From assembly GCA_003024985.2 (NCBI GenBank), contig PXIH01S0004359.1: DNA of 10,012 bases; one strand, given 5' to 3'. This document shows positions 8,441 to 10,012 of the stretch, in pieces. Made by a program: the position numbers and the translations under genes. Each line of letters begins with the position of its first letter. Position 1 is the stretch's first letter. The notes under the pieces are model-generated. The model saw nothing but the letters and a program-made list of their open reading frames with translations. It ran no database searches and had not been told where the DNA came from. This DNA is from Euperipatoides rowelli (taxonomy: Eukaryota; Onychophora; Udeonychophora; Euonychophora; Peripatopsidae).

Positions 8441-8683
8441 AATAAGACAACATAATTAATAACTTCCGTTTCAAACAGCAGCTAACTAGATTATGCAAAA
8501 TTGGCTGAAAAAAACTTACAAATAAGGTTTTTAAACTTTCTCCATCTTTTCCGTACGACTATATCCAAAGCATATAAATAACTTAGTTTAAATAGAAATA
8601 AAACATAACATCCAAAATCGGAAAAACTTGAAGACATTTCCTCCTGACACCTCCACTCACTAGAACAGAGAATCATGGGAATG
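8441..8683 (-). other. LINE 5' leader
   Basis: This is the sense 5' end of the element, from the inner edge of the right target-site duplication to the first ORF1-like frame. A 61-codon open frame (8676-8491) exists here but shows no known motif. A short ATG frame at about 8640 (GGAGGAAATGTCTTC in sense) could have been the original ORF1 start before decay. LINE promoters are internal and lie in this region, but no promoter element can be pointed out. Confidence 0.5.
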
Positions 8684-8700
8684 ACTTTTCCAGATTATTA
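8684..8700. repeat. Target-site duplication, right copy
   Basis: ACTTTTCCAGATTATTA is identical to 3570-3586. It fixes the sense 5' end of the LINE at 8683. Beyond it the flank continues CATCTGAAG, so the empty site can be reconstructed as GGCA, then one copy of the duplication, then CATCTG. Confidence 0.9.
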
Positions 8701-9226
8701 CATCTGAAGAATAAAAACACAGGAAAATCAGATTGAACTAAGGATCATTATTTTAGAAGAAAAAAAATAGTATTTTGATTTTATTTATTGATTAAATTTT
8801 GTTTATTCACTCAAAAATAATTTTATCTTAAATGACAAATCAACAATTTGAAAAAAATAATAACATTTCATAAAGTAATAGACTGTCATGCAGTCACTAG
8901 ACAACATAACCCAAATCAAATCAAAGTGTCTATTTAGTGTCTTTTATTTTAGTTCACGGTTGAGTTAGGCTATACATATTTTTAGCTTTTAAAAGATTAT
9001 TTCCACTTAAAACCAAAAGTTAATCTTATGAGTATGGTTATCCACCCCACTCCTATGTTACAACTTGAATATTTTAAAAATTATATATATATCATTGTTT
9101 TTTTTATCAACTTCTCAGTTGTAATTATTTGTCACATAATAATGCATAGCAATAGCCTAATATTCATAGTTCTTTACATAGATTTTTTTTTTTTGCTTCC
9201 CTAACACTTTCAAGACGATGCACAAG

Positions 9227-9263
9227 TCGTTTTTGTCTTTTAGCCCTAAAAGTCGAAAAACGA
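9227..9263. repeat. Imperfect hairpin rich in CpG
   Basis: The left arm TCGTTTTTGTCTTTTA (9227-9242) and the right arm TAAAAGTCGAAAAACGA (9247-9263) pair over 8 outer and 6 inner base pairs, with a small internal loop between them and the loop GCCC. The segment 9211-9275 has five or more CpGs, unlike the surrounding DNA. It could be a fragment of a small inverted-repeat element or a structured transcript. Neither can be shown. Confidence 0.5.
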
Positions 9264-9792
9264 TTCTCACTCGTTCATATTTTAAAAATTAATTGTTTTT
9301 ATTTAACAAGTCAGATTTATTTATAATTTNCATTTATTTATAGCCTGATAATTGCTTTCTTCATTTTACTTCTAGATTTTATTTTTAAATTGAAAGAAGT
9401 ATTTTAATTAATTTAATTAAGAACAGGTTTCTACAGGCACATTTTTCTACTAATGAAAATTAGACAAGCTAAAGTTTTTGAAAAATTCATTTAGTTTCAG
9501 AATGACGATTCAAGCTATAAAAATGTTTCTAAACTCCACTTTGATCTTATTCAAAAAGAAAAAAAAAAAAAGTAGCCTAATAATGAAACATTTTCATTCA
9601 CAATAATACTTAGTAACTGATAATTTTCATCTATTTACTGTACAATCGTCAAATTCTGATTACGATATTGACAAGTCTTCAAATGAAAATAATATACGCA
9701 GATATTTTTTATTGTTTTATTTTGCTTTTATTAGTTTGCAAATTAATATTTTATTTTTATTATCTATCTACAGTATATAAGTTATCTATCTA

Positions 9793-9808
9793 TACTGTAT
9801 ATACAGTA
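9793..9808. repeat. 16-bp perfect palindrome beside TATC repeats
   Basis: TACTGTATATACAGTA is its own reverse complement. Just upstream, TATCTATCTACAGTATATA and TATCTATCTATACTGTATATA form an imperfect direct repeat (about 9760-9802). The whole looks like microsatellite-derived DNA rather than a protein-binding site. Confidence 0.5.
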
Positions 9809-10012
9809 AATCTTTATATGTGTGTGATTGTGTCTGTGTGTTAAGCTTTATCACACTAAAACAAAGTACAACCAATGACATTCCAGTTAGGCTACACACA
9901 TTTAGGCAACTTTTAAGAAATTTTGTTTAAAAAAAAATAAATTTAGATTAAGTAAGATTTGTGATTAAGTAGATCGGTAAAATAAAATAAATTATAAAAA
10001 GTAAAATAATAT

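Larger units (their letters stand above)
3587..8683 (-). mobile_element. Decayed, apparently full-length LINE, L1/Tx1-like
   Basis: This is a non-LTR retrotransposon of about 5.1 kb inserted in minus orientation. The boundaries come from a perfect 17-bp target-site duplication and from an AAT-repeat tail at the sense 3' end. Reading the minus strand, it holds a leader, ORF1 with a zinc knuckle, a spacer, ORF2 (APE-type endonuclease, reverse transcriptase, C-terminal CCH(C) zinc-finger region), and a 3' UTR ending in a hairpin. No RNase H domain was seen. One-knuckle ORF1, N-terminal endonuclease and zf-RVT-like C-terminus together fit the L1/Tx1 group best, and Jockey or another APE clade is the main alternative. 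Stops and frame changes throughout both ORFs show that this copy cannot move by itself. Because ORF1 and leader are present, it is not the usual 5'-truncated copy. Confidence 0.9.
8701..10012. other. AT-rich non-coding DNA, right flank
   Basis: No open frame, RNA gene or domain is recognisable. The stretch has long T and A runs (9182-9194, 9559-9571), TATC and TGTG microsatellite-like tracts (9765-9840), an imperfect hairpin at 9227-9263 and a palindrome at 9793-9808. A single undetermined base is at 9330. It looks like intergenic or intronic DNA. Confidence 0.7.

Noticed and set aside
8491-8676. 61-codon minus frame at the LINE 5' end as a separate gene
   Set aside because: It lies inside the element leader, has no motif, and is short. 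It is kept only as a note under the leader.
3587-8683. Group II intron, retron or diversity-generating RT system, or a retrovirus/LTR element
   Set aside because: The APE-type endonuclease, zinc-knuckle ORF1, C-terminal finger, target-site duplication and repeat tail all point to a LINE. No LTRs, protease, integrase or RNase H were seen.

Overview
The window looks like nuclear DNA from an animal. It is very A+T-rich (roughly 70% by eye), has almost no open frames above 100 codons, carries a minisatellite and microsatellites, and contains one large decayed LINE (non-LTR retrotransposon). No bacterial or viral gene organisation, rRNA, tRNA or CRISPR array was seen. The species cannot be named from this sequence.

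Layout. Bases 1-362 are eleven copies of a ~32-bp minisatellite that probably continues beyond the left edge. Bases 363-3569 are non-coding, AT-rich DNA with a few small hairpins and one short CpG-containing patch near 1160-1215. Bases 3587-8683 are a minus-strand LINE of about 5.1 kb, bounded by a perfect 17-bp target-site duplication (3570-3586 and 8684-8700). Bases 8701-10012 are AT-rich non-coding DNA with an imperfect hairpin (9227-9263) and a 16-bp palindrome (9793-9808).

The LINE, read on the minus strand, has these parts in order: a short 5' leader; an ORF1 remnant with a CX2CX4HX4C zinc knuckle; a ~480-bp spacer; an ORF2 remnant with an APE-type endonuclease, a reverse transcriptase with all core blocks visible, and a C-terminal zinc-finger region of the zf-RVT kind; and a 3' end with an 11-bp inverted repeat followed by an (AAT)11 tail. 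This architecture fits the L1/Tx1 group best. Both ORFs are broken by many stops and frame changes, so the copy is dead. The duplication and tail show that it arrived by target-primed reverse transcription and is probably full length.

The most useful observations are the precise insertion boundaries, the 3' terminal hairpin straddling the NNNN block, the match between target-site end and tail repeat, and an apparent excess of the heptamer TAGGCTA/TAGCCTA across the window.
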